7,101 nt of DNA from contig URNJ01000093.1 in assembly GCA_900549215.1 (NCBI GenBank), forward strand, positions 1-7,101, read 5' to 3'. The notes under the pieces were generated by a model, which worked only from the letters and a program-made list of their open reading frames with translations, ran no database searches and had not been told where the DNA came from. Positions 1 to 5,067 of this stretch are shown here, piece after piece. This DNA comes from an uncultured Collinsella sp. (GTDB lineage Bacteria; Actinomycetota; Coriobacteriia; Coriobacteriales; Coriobacteriaceae). Within the stretch, counting starts at the first letter, position 1. Every line of letters starts with the position of its first letter. The translations under genes were made by a program, and so were the position numbers.

Positions 1-96
1 GGCCGTTTGATTTTTGTAGATTCCGCACGAGCCGAAGGCCACTTAATGTGGCCTTCGAGCGAGCCCAGGACCTGACCGAGCAAAAATCAAACGGCC
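1..96. repeat. Nested inverted repeat, 96 bp, non-coding
   Basis: Bases 1-16 and 81-96 are perfect reverse complements (16 of 16). Inside them a second hairpin pairs 33-42 with 48-57 (10 bp, loop TTAAT). No convincing CDS or ribosome binding site lies here. Neither strand has a clear run of T directly after a stem, so it does not look like a standard intrinsic terminator, although it sits just 3' of the HAD phosphatase gene. It could be the terminal stem of a folded RNA, a small MITE-like or REP-like element, or a Rho-independent stop of unusual form. The left end touches the window edge, so the repeat may extend further. Confidence 0.6.
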
Positions 97-122
97 GGCA
101 CCGGGCATGGCGACGAGATAGA

Positions 123-950
123 TTACCGAGCCGCCAAGATGGCGTCGATGAGCGTCAGTACGCCCCCGTCGTTGTTGCTCGGAATGCGCCACTTGGCGTG
201 CGCGTTCATGTGCTCCTCGGCATTGTCCACGATAAAGCTGTGACCGACGCGCTCCAGCATGGGGATGTCGTTGTAGGTATCACCCACGGCGGCGGCATCG
301 GCAATATCGATGCCCAGGTGCTCGCACAGGTGAGCGACGCCGGCGCCCTTGTCAACGCCCAGGTTCATAAAGTCGATCCACTCGCGCCCAGCGTTGGTGA
401 CGTAGAGCTTGTCTGAGAACTCGGGGCTATAGGTCTCGCGGAAAGCGGGCTCGGCGTCGTAGCCGGGGAAGAAGACCGATATCTTGTTGGACTCGAAATC
501 AATGCCCTCAAAGCTGTCGACGTAGTTGATTGTGTTGTAGTAGACGCTGATCTCGTCGTGGTATTGATGGTCGCGGGCAAGCACGTAGAACTCGTCGAAG
601 CAGCACAGGACGGGGACAGCGCGAGGATCCTCCGAGGCACGGCTCAAGACCTGCTGATACAGCTCCACGTCAATATTGCTCTTATAGATATAGCTGCCGC
701 GATAGATCACGCACGCTCCGTTGTCGGGACAAAAGGCGAGGCGGTTCTTGATACCCTCGAACATCTCCTCGAGCTTGGGGGCGGGACGTCCGCTGGCGGG
801 GCAGAATACGATGCCGGCGTCGGCGAGCTTGTCCAGGCGCTCATCAAGACCCTGGGGCAGCACCCGCTCGTCGGTCAGCAGCGTCTTGTCCATATCGACG
901 GCGAGAATCTTAATGTTGCCGATGTTGGCGTCCGATTCGTAAGTTTGCAT
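123..950 (-). CDS. Cof-type HAD-IIB family hydrolase (phosphatase)
   Basis: A 275-aa cytoplasmic phosphatase of the haloacid dehalogenase superfamily, expected to remove phosphate from a sugar phosphate or another small metabolite; the substrate cannot be read from sequence. Motif I is DMDKT, with nucleophile D19 and general acid D21. Motif II is the serine in ASGRP (S53). Motif III is K201 in GVDKGAG. Motif IV is VGDTYNDIPML (G223, D224, N227, D228), the Mg2+ site. The cap domain between motifs II and III (about residues 85-195) is the C2 type of Cof/YbjI-like proteins. All catalytic residues are present and the length is normal for the family (about 270 aa). The ATG at 950 is preceded by GAAAGG (960-965 on the other strand) at 9 nt. 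The gene is divergent from argG and looks monocistronic within the window. No signal peptide or membrane segment is seen. Confidence 0.92.
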   Translation of the reverse strand: MQTYESDANIGNIKILAVDMDKTLLTDERVLPQGLDERLDKLADAGIVFCPASGRPAPKLEEMFEGIKNRLAFCPDNGACVIYRGSYIYKSNIDVELYQQVLSRASEDPRAVPVLCCFDEFYVLARDHQYHDEISVYYNTINYVDSFEGIDFESNKISVFFPGYDAEPAFRETYSPEFSDKLYVTNAGREWIDFMNLGVDKGAGVAHLCEHLGIDIADAAAVGDTYNDIPMLERVGHSFIVDNAEEHMNAHAKWRIPSNNDGGVLTLIDAILAAR

Positions 951-985
951 AAAAATGCGCCTTTCGTTTCGAGATTGTTTCAGAC

Positions 986-991
986 GTTATA
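986..991 (-). promoter_or_regulatory. Candidate -10 box for the HAD phosphatase gene
   Basis: Read on the minus strand this is TATAAC (5 of 6 to the sigma-70-type consensus), about 35 bases before the start codon. No good -35 hexamer lies 16-18 bases upstream, so the call is weak. Confidence 0.3.
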
Positions 992-1047
992 ACCATCAAC
1001 TAGTAGTCGAGCGTATTTTCGCAGGAATGGTGCGTATTTGCACTGCA

Positions 1048-1086
1048 ATTCACAAACTAATGAAAAAACTTTTCAGATATTTGAAT
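1048..1086. promoter_or_regulatory. Cluster of dyads just upstream of the argG promoter (possible operator)
   Basis: An AT-rich block holds TGAAAAAACTTTTCA at 1061-1075 (6-bp arms, 3-bp spacer), flanked by ATTCA (1048-1052) and TTGAAT (1081-1086). These resemble the half-sites of ARG boxes bound by ArgR/AhrC. However, the arms are not spaced as in the usual 18-bp box, so ArgR binding is only a guess. The block ends 7 bases before the proposed -35 box. Confidence 0.3.
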
Positions 1087-1093
1087 TTGTCGC

Positions 1094-1121
1094 TTGCGCA
1101 GCGTGCACTTTATCGTAATAT
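1094..1121 (+). promoter_or_regulatory. Candidate promoter for the argG leader transcript
   Basis: TTGCGC (1094-1099), a 16-base spacer and TAATAT (1116-1121) form the best sigma-70-type pair in the intergenic region. Transcription would begin near 1128, giving a leader of about 375 nt before argG. That start also places the folded element at 1129-1185 exactly at the 5' end of the RNA. Confidence 0.45.
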
Positions 1122-1128
1122 AGCGAAC

Positions 1129-1185
1129 ATCGAAAACGGAGACGGCAAAAGAGCCGCTTACCGAGGAAAAGGTACCGTTTGCGAT
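1129..1185 (+). ncRNA. Predicted three-way-junction RNA fold at the 5' end of the argG leader
   Basis: P1 pairs 1129-1139 with 1175-1185 (10 pairs and one A-G mismatch). P2 pairs 1143-1146 with 1153-1156 (loop AAAAGA). P3 pairs 1159-1162 with 1171-1174 (loop GAGGAAAA) and stacks directly on P1. The loops and junctions are purine rich. I do not recognise a known riboswitch class: no T-box AGGGUGG element, lysine, SAM-I or glutamine core is visible. The pairing was worked out by hand, so treat it as a candidate structure that may be part of arginine control. Confidence 0.4.
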
Positions 1186-1224
1186 ATTTGAGTTGCGCCC
1201 GGCGATACGTGAAAGGAGCGGCAG

Positions 1225-1299
1225 ATGCAGTTCGTAAAGATCATCACCACTGTAGACAATGCCATCCGACGCCAGCGCGCAATTTCCCGACGACGATAA
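1225..1299 (+). CDS. Arginine-rich leader peptide upstream of argG (24 aa)
   Basis: A 24-codon ORF with an excellent ribosome binding site, GAAAGGAG at 1211-1218, six bases before the ATG. The peptide ends IRRQRAISRRR: six of the last ten codons are arginine (residues 15, 16, 18, 22, 23, 24). Four of these are CGA, a codon rarely used in the neighbouring genes, which favour CGC and CGT. The ORF ends at TAA 205 bases before argG. The stop codon lies in a small hairpin (1292-1297 with 1302-1307), and further hairpins follow. Leader peptides rich in the pathway's end product are classic attenuation sensors (trp, his, leu, thr). Here the inference is that ribosomes slow on the Arg codons when charged tRNA-Arg is scarce and so change the downstream fold. 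The peptide itself probably has no other role. A chance ORF cannot be excluded. Confidence 0.55.
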   Translation: MQFVKIITTVDNAIRRQRAISRRR

Positions 1300-1347
1300 C
1301 AATCGTCTCTGTCCGCATGGGGCGCAATGCCTCAACAGAGTCATTTT
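1292..1347 (+). promoter_or_regulatory. Candidate attenuator hairpins after the Arg-rich leader ORF
   Basis: Hairpin A pairs GACGAT (1292-1297) with ATCGTC (1302-1307) over the last Arg codons and the stop. Hairpin B pairs CTCTGT (1307-1312) with ACAGAG (1335-1340), with an inner GCAT/ATGC stem (1315-1318 with 1327-1330), and is followed by TCATTTT (1341-1347), like a weak intrinsic terminator. A and B share base 1307. A ribosome stalled on codons 22-24 would cover the 5' arm of B. The stems are modest, so the terminator function is inferred. Confidence 0.35.
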
Positions 1348-1454
1348 GAGGTCGTTGGGTTTAAGCACGACATAGCCGCATGTTTCTAGGGCATGCCTGT
1401 GATGCATTCTGCTGAATAACCTGATATTGCACGGTTTTTGACCTCAAGGTGACT
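1339..1454 (+). promoter_or_regulatory. Long-range 15-bp helix in the argG 5' leader
   Basis: Bases 1339-1353 pair with 1440-1454 without interruption: 15 pairs, two of them G-U. A local hairpin lies inside (1378-1382 with 1392-1396). The 5' arm overlaps the 3' arm of hairpin B at 1339-1340, so the two are mutually exclusive in part. The loop segment 1381-1387 is also complementary (one G-U) to 1495-1501, which includes part of the argG ribosome binding site. No run of T follows the helix, so it is not itself a terminator. Confidence 0.4.
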
Positions 1455-1504
1455 TGCAACTGACCGATGTTCTAACTAGCTACCAAGGGCGAAAGGAAAC
1501 AGCC

Positions 1505-2731
1505 ATGAGCAAGGAAAAAGTCGTTCTCGCATATTCCGGTGGTCTTGATACATCCGTATGTGTCAAGTGGCTCCAGGACGAGAAGAATCTCGATGTCGTT
1601 TGCGTCTGCGGCAACGTGGGCCAGGAGGAGACCGGCCTGGACGCCAAGAAGCAGAAGGCCCTCGACCTGGGCGTTCTGGACTGTCAGGTGCTCGACCTGC
1701 GCGATGAGTTCTCCGATGAGTTCCTGACCAAGGCCATCGCCGCAAACTCCATGTATGAGAATAAATACCCGCTGCTCTCCGCCCTGTCTCGCCCGCTGCT
1801 TGCCAAGAAGCTCGTCGAGGTCGCCCACGAGTTTGGCGCGACCTACGTTGCCCACGGCTGCACCGGCAAGGGTAACGACCAGGTCCGTTTTGAGGCCGCC
1901 GTCAAGGCCCTCGACCCCGAGCTCAAGGTTATCGCCCCGGTTCGCGAGTGGGACCTGAAGTGCCGTCCCGACGAGGTCGCCTATGCCCACGCCCACAACG
2001 TGCCGGTTCCCGAGGGTGCCAACGACAACCCCTACTCCATCGACGACAACCTGTGGGGTCGTGCCATCGAGTGCGGTCACCTGGAGGATCCCTGGAACGA
2101 GCCGCTCGATGACGCTTGGGTTATGACCAAAAACCCCGAGGATACGCCCGACACCCCGACCTACACCGAGATCGAGTTTGAGGCCGGCAAGCCCGTCGCC
2201 GTCGACGGCAAGAAGATGAAGCTCTCCGAGATCGTCATCGCCCTCAACAAGATCTCCGGCGACAACGGCTTTGGCCGTCTCGATCTGGTCGAGGATCGTC
2301 TGGTGGGCCTCAAGAGCCGCGAGTGCTACGAGGTTCCCGGAGCCCTGACGCTCATCACCGCCCACAAGGCACTCGAGGACATTTGCGTCGAGGGCGACCT
2401 GCTCAAGACCAAGATCAAGCTTGAGCAGGATTGGGCCACCGCCGTGTACAACGGCCAGTGGTACAGCCCGCTCAAGAACGCGCTCGACGCCTTTATGGCC
2501 GATACCCAGAAGTTCGTGACCGGCACCGTCCGTCTGAAGTTCTTTAAGGGCAACTGCCATGTCGTCGGCCGCAAGAGCCCCTTCAGCCTCTACGACTACG
2601 GTCTGGCTACCTACGACCGCGACACCACGTTTGACGAGAAGGCCAGCGCCGGCTTTATCGAGATCGATACGCTGTCGCTCAAGACGTGGGCTAAGGTCCA
2701 GGGTCCCAGCTCCGCTGCCGCCCAGGCTTAA
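1505..2731 (+). CDS. argG: Argininosuccinate synthase
   Basis: Condenses citrulline and aspartate, using ATP, to argininosuccinate in the cytoplasm: the penultimate step of arginine synthesis. The protein is 408 aa, normal for the type-I family. The N-terminal ATP pyrophosphatase loop reads AYSGGLDTS (residues 9-17). The citrulline and aspartate binding regions ENKYPLLSALSRPL (85-98) and AHGCTGKGNDQVRFE (116-130, with G118, T120, N124, D125 and R128) are intact, as is SIDDNLWGRAIECG (178-191). The ATG at 1505 is chosen because GAAAGGA (1491-1497) lies 7 bases upstream and the protein then begins at the family's usual N-terminus; an in-frame TTG at 1454 has no such site. The gene is preceded by a long structured leader with an arginine-rich peptide, suggesting control by arginine supply. 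No clear U-tract terminator follows, so transcription may continue toward argH. Confidence 0.98.
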   Translation: MSKEKVVLAYSGGLDTSVCVKWLQDEKNLDVVCVCGNVGQEETGLDAKKQKALDLGVLDCQVLDLRDEFSDEFLTKAIAANSMYENKYPLLSALSRPLLAKKLVEVAHEFGATYVAHGCTGKGNDQVRFEAAVKALDPELKVIAPVREWDLKCRPDEVAYAHAHNVPVPEGANDNPYSIDDNLWGRAIECGHLEDPWNEPLDDAWVMTKNPEDTPDTPTYTEIEFEAGKPVAVDGKKMKLSEIVIALNKISGDNGFGRLDLVEDRLVGLKSRECYEVPGALTLITAHKALEDICVEGDLLKTKIKLEQDWATAVYNGQWYSPLKNALDAFMADTQKFVTGTVRLKFFKGNCHVVGRKSPFSLYDYGLATYDRDTTFDEKASAGFIEIDTLSLKTWAKVQGPSSAAAQA

Positions 2732-2745
2732 GTCTTCCTTCCCTT

Positions 2746-2774
2746 GGTATCCGCGCGGCCCATCCGCGTGATAC
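2746..2774 (+). other. Imperfect hairpin after argG
   Basis: GTATC and CGCG pair with CGCG and GATAC (9 pairs with one bulged T). It begins about 15 bases after the argG stop, but no run of T follows. It may stabilise the argG mRNA end or act as a weak stop. Confidence 0.35.
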
Positions 2775-2863
2775 AAAACGGGCGCACGGGGTCCCTACCT
2801 TTCGTTATGCTTGCTGACACTTCTTAACATCGGTGGCCCCTACGTTCCGCCCGCATATATGAT

Positions 2864-2914
2864 GCCGCATCTGCGGCTGAGTCCGAGCCCCGCCGGGGTT
2901 GTCCGGCAGGGCTC
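2864..2914 (+). promoter_or_regulatory. Two GC-rich hairpins in the leader of the 56-aa ORF
   Basis: The first pairs GCCGC (2864-2868) with GCGGC (2873-2877) around the tetraloop ATCT. The second pairs 2885-2890 with 2909-2914 and 2892-2896 with 2903-2907 (11 pairs, one C-A mismatch, loop GGTTGT). The second is followed by CTTCTATC, which is too poor in T for a confident terminator. Its 3' arm overlaps a segment complementary to the next ribosome binding site. Confidence 0.45.
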
Positions 2915-2955
2915 CTTCTATCAATTTGGCGGCTCTGCCCCTATATATAAGGAGT
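2911..2955 (+). promoter_or_regulatory. Possible ribosome-binding-site sequestering helix
   Basis: CTCCTT (2912-2917) is the exact complement of the AAGGAG ribosome binding site at 2949-2954. The helix extends by one G-U outside and, after one mismatch, by three A-T pairs (2919-2921 with 2945-2947). Bases 2911-2914 are also needed for the GC-rich hairpin at 2885-2914, so the two folds compete and could switch translation of the 56-aa ORF on or off. Confidence 0.35.
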
Positions 2956-2962
2956 ATCCATT

Positions 2963-3133
2963 ATGTTCAATGCTATCGCGCACGCTTTACTTGCCCTCGC
3001 GCCCGAGTTCGATGCTGTAAAGGTCGAGGATGTCCCTATGAGCCTGAAGGCTTGGATCGATGGTTCGCAGGGCAACATCCGGAGGGAGACGTTGGGCGCC
3101 AAGTGCCTGGTGCGTCACTTCTTTGCAAATTAG
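2963..3133 (+). CDS. Small hypothetical protein between argG and argH (56 aa)
   Basis: An ATG preceded by a full AAGGAG (2949-2954), 8 bases away, opens a 56-codon frame ending in TAG. I do not recognise the family. The N-terminus (FNAIAHALLALAP) is hydrophobic to amphipathic but too short and weak for a clear signal peptide or membrane span. The middle is acidic (EFDAVKVEDV), and the C-terminus (IRRETLGAKCLVRHFF) is basic with one cysteine. Codons are mostly like those of the neighbours, except for a CGG-AGG arginine pair at residues 40-41. The gene lies 231 bases after argG and 118 bases before argH, all in one direction. It may be a genuine small protein, a second regulatory leader ORF for argH, or the remnant of a longer gene. 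The strong ribosome binding site is the main support. Confidence 0.5.
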   Translation: MFNAIAHALLALAPEFDAVKVEDVPMSLKAWIDGSQGNIRRETLGAKCLVRHFFAN

Positions 3134-3168
3134 CAACATGGCCCCGAACGCGGTGGGGAATGTGCAAA
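3122..3168 (+). other. Stem at the end of the 56-aa ORF
   Basis: TTTGCA (3122-3127) pairs with TGCAAA (3163-3168). CAT (3137-3139) and CCCC (3142-3145) pair with ATG (3160-3162) and GGGG (3155-3158). The stop codon of the small ORF lies inside. The only T-rich stretch is farther downstream, so it is not a clear terminator. The rest of the spacer to argH (3169-3251) holds only a 4-bp hairpin (TCGC/GCGA near 3185-3196) and the argH ribosome binding site. Confidence 0.3.
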
Positions 3169-3251
3169 ACTAGCGGTTGATAAATCGCTTTAGCGACATG
3201 GCGCATTATTTTGAGCGCTTGTTTTGGTATTTGGAGAAAGGAGACGGTTCC

Positions 3252-4682
3252 ATGGCTCTTTGGGGTGGTCGTTTTGAGGCGGGCGTGGCCGAGGTCACGC
3301 AGGAGTTTGGCGCGGCGCTGCCGGTCGACAAGCATCTCTATAAGCAGGATATCGCCGGCTCTAAGGCACATGCCAAGATGCTGGCCGCCCAGGGCATTAT
3401 CAGTGCCGAGGATGAGCAGGCGATTGCCGAGGGCCTGACCGGAATCGAGCGGGATATCGATGCCGGCAACTTCACCTTCGATATCAACGATGAGGACATT
3501 CATATGTCCATCGAGAGCGAGTTGACGCGCCGCATCGGCGAGGCGGGCAAGCGCCTACATACCGGGCGTTCGCGCAACGACCAGGTGGCGACCGATACGC
3601 GCCTGGGCGTCAAGGCACTGGCCAAGGAGCTCATGGAGGCCAATCTTGAGCTGCGCCATGTGCTGGTGGATGCGGCCAAGAAGTACGACAAGGTGATTCT
3701 GCCGGGCTACACGCACATGCAGCATGCTCAGCCTGTGTTGCTGTCGCATCATCTGCTGGCGTATTCCTGGATGTTCGCGCGCGACTTTACACGCCTGAAG
3801 GCCGCCTTTGATGCTGCCGACAACTGCCCACTGGGCGCTGCCGCGCTTGCCGGTACGAGCTATCCGCTCGATCGCCAGATGACGGCTGCCGAACTTGGCT
3901 TTGCGGGTGTGATTCCCAACTCGCTCGATGCGGTTTCCGACCGTGACTTCCTGCTCGATCTGCATTACGCCGGCTCCGTCATGGCCATGCACCTGTCGCG
4001 TCTTTCCGAGGAGATCGTGCTGTGGTCGAGCTCCGAATTTGGCTTTATCACGCTTTCCGACTCCTACTCCACCGGCTCGTCTATCATGCCGCAGAAGAAG
4101 AATCCCGACTTTGCCGAGCTTATCCGCGGCAAGAGCGGCCGAGTCTATGGCAACCTGGTGCAGCTGCTCGTGACCATGAAGGGCCTGCCGCTTGCTTATA
4201 ACAAGGACTTGCAGGAGGACAAGGAGGGCGCGCTCGATACCGCTCACACACTCATGCAATGCCTGTCGGTTATGGCCGGTATGATTTCGACTTGGACTGT
4301 CAACGAGGATGCCATGGCGCGCGAGTGCGGCGTGGGGCACCTTGCTGCCACCGATGTTGCCGATTACCTGGCTAAGCGTGGTCTGCCGTTCCGCGAGGCG
4401 CATGCCGTGGTAGGCCATTTGGTCCTGATGTGCGAGAAGCGCGGCTGCAATCTTGAGGACCTGCCGTTTGAGGTGTTCCAGGAGGCAAGCCCGCTCTTTG
4501 AGCGCGATATTACCGAGGCGCTCGACATCCCGTCGATTGTCGCTGCGCGTACGACCGAGGGTGGCACCGCTCCTGCCGCCGTTGCGGTGCAGTTGCAGCG
4601 TGCTGAGGCACAACTCGTTGCCGACGAAGGCGTGTTTGGATCGCTGACCAAGGTCGTCGAGATGGGCCACGGGGCAAAGTAG
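3252..4682 (+). CDS. argH: Argininosuccinate lyase
   Basis: Cleaves argininosuccinate to arginine and fumarate, the last step of arginine synthesis, acting as a cytoplasmic homotetramer. The protein is 476 aa, close to the family's usual 460-475. It belongs to the fumarase/aspartase superfamily. HTGRSRNDQ at 103-111 is the first conserved block, THMQHAQPV (154-162) carries the catalytic H155, and the signature GSSIMPQKKNP at 275-285 carries the catalytic serine region (S276/S277). The C-terminal ARTTEGGTAP block, which is conserved in ArgH, is intact. The ATG at 3252 is supported by AAAGGAGA (3236-3243) 8 bases upstream and by the typical MALWGGRF beginning; the frame extends upstream to a TTG at 3177 without a ribosome binding site. 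It works directly after ArgG and lies in the same direction. The spacing suggests either one long message or separate control through the structured region before it. Confidence 0.98.
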   Translation: MALWGGRFEAGVAEVTQEFGAALPVDKHLYKQDIAGSKAHAKMLAAQGIISAEDEQAIAEGLTGIERDIDAGNFTFDINDEDIHMSIESELTRRIGEAGKRLHTGRSRNDQVATDTRLGVKALAKELMEANLELRHVLVDAAKKYDKVILPGYTHMQHAQPVLLSHHLLAYSWMFARDFTRLKAAFDAADNCPLGAAALAGTSYPLDRQMTAAELGFAGVIPNSLDAVSDRDFLLDLHYAGSVMAMHLSRLSEEIVLWSSSEFGFITLSDSYSTGSSIMPQKKNPDFAELIRGKSGRVYGNLVQLLVTMKGLPLAYNKDLQEDKEGALDTAHTLMQCLSVMAGMISTWTVNEDAMARECGVGHLAATDVADYLAKRGLPFREAHAVVGHLVLMCEKRGCNLEDLPFEVFQEASPLFERDITEALDIPSIVAARTTEGGTAPAAVAVQLQRAEAQLVADEGVFGSLTKVVEMGHGAK

Positions 4683-4734
4683 GGATTTGACTGAAACGGC
4701 TTTGGCCATTTATCGATAAATCGTTTTTGCTTTT

Positions 4735-4770
4735 ACGGGTGTCTGCTGATGCGGACGCCCGTATTTTGTT
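4735..4770 (+). terminator. Intrinsic terminator of argH
   Basis: A 10-pair stem (4735-4744 with 4753-4762, two G-U pairs, 8-base loop) is followed by ATTTTGTT. It begins 52 bases after the argH stop. A perfect 14-bp palindrome, ATTTATCGATAAAT (4708-4721), and a T-rich run lie between the gene and the stem. Confidence 0.8.
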
Positions 4771-4920
4771 GCTATGGGGGAGGGGCTTGTCGAGAACTTC
4801 TGTAGGACCTTTGGGCAGGTTGTGAAGGGGTTACGTTCGCGGGCGGCAACCGACCGCCTGCTCTGTTCGATGCGGTTGATGGGCGGTCAGATGGTACTCT
4901 AGTCGGGCTTCGAAACAGAA
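4771..4920 (+). other. Non-coding spacer with alternative GC-rich stems
   Basis: No supported gene. GCGGGCGG (4839-4846) pairs with CCGCCTGC (4854-4861; 8 pairs, one G-T, loop CAACCGA). GACCGCCT (4852-4859) can instead pair with GGGCGGTC (4881-4888). The two stems exclude each other. They lie between the argH terminator and the ndk promoter candidates, so their role is unknown. Confidence 0.4.
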
Positions 4921-4949
4921 GTGACACATATGGAACGTTTTAATAAATT
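4921..4949 (+). promoter_or_regulatory. Candidate distal promoter of ndk
   Basis: GTGACA (4921-4926; 5 of 6 to TTGACA), a 17-base spacer and TAAATT (4944-4949; 4 of 6). Transcription would start near 4956, about 110 bases before ndk. A direct repeat, CGTTTTAATAAA (4936-4947) and CGTTTCAATAAA (4954-4965; 11 of 12 identical, 18-base period), overlaps the -10 region and start site, where a regulator could bind. Confidence 0.4.
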
Positions 4950-4975
4950 GTAGCGTTTCAATAAACAGCTTTTTG

Positions 4976-5004
4976 TTTAACTGCAGCTAAAACTCTGTTA
5001 CGAT
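4976..5004 (+). promoter_or_regulatory. Candidate proximal promoter of ndk
   Basis: TTTAAC (4976-4981), a 17-base spacer and TACGAT (4999-5004; 4 of 6 to TATAAT) would start RNA about 57 bases before ndk. The -35 match is poor, so this is an alternative to the distal promoter. Confidence 0.35.
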
Positions 5005-5067
5005 GCAGTCCAGGCGGGTGCCGGAATGGGACTTGGGCACGCGCGAACCTACTTGAAAGGCTACTTT

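Noticed and set aside
1327..1389. 20-codon ORF after the Arg-rich leader ORF
   Set aside because: Only a poor ribosome binding site and no amino-acid bias.
1454..1504. 17-codon upstream extension of argG from TTG
   Set aside because: No ribosome binding site before the TTG, whereas the ATG at 1505 has one, and the family N-terminus begins there. The first bases also form an arm of the long leader helix.
1129..1504. T-box or another known riboswitch controlling argG
   Set aside because: No T-box AGGGUGG sequence or specifier-loop layout, and no recognisable lysine, SAM or glutamine riboswitch core. Kept only as an unassigned structure.
1472..2776. 434-codon antisense ORF over argG
   Set aside because: It lies wholly antisense to a complete argG, has low-complexity Gly/Val/Leu-rich content and no family motif. 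It is a shadow of GC-biased codon positions.
3555..4709. 384-codon antisense ORF over argH
   Set aside because: Same reason: complete argH on the other strand has all its motifs, and the antisense product has none.
4774..4902. 42-codon ORF in the argH-ndk spacer
   Set aside because: It has no ribosome binding site, begins right after the argH terminator, and runs through the alternative GC stems. No support for translation.
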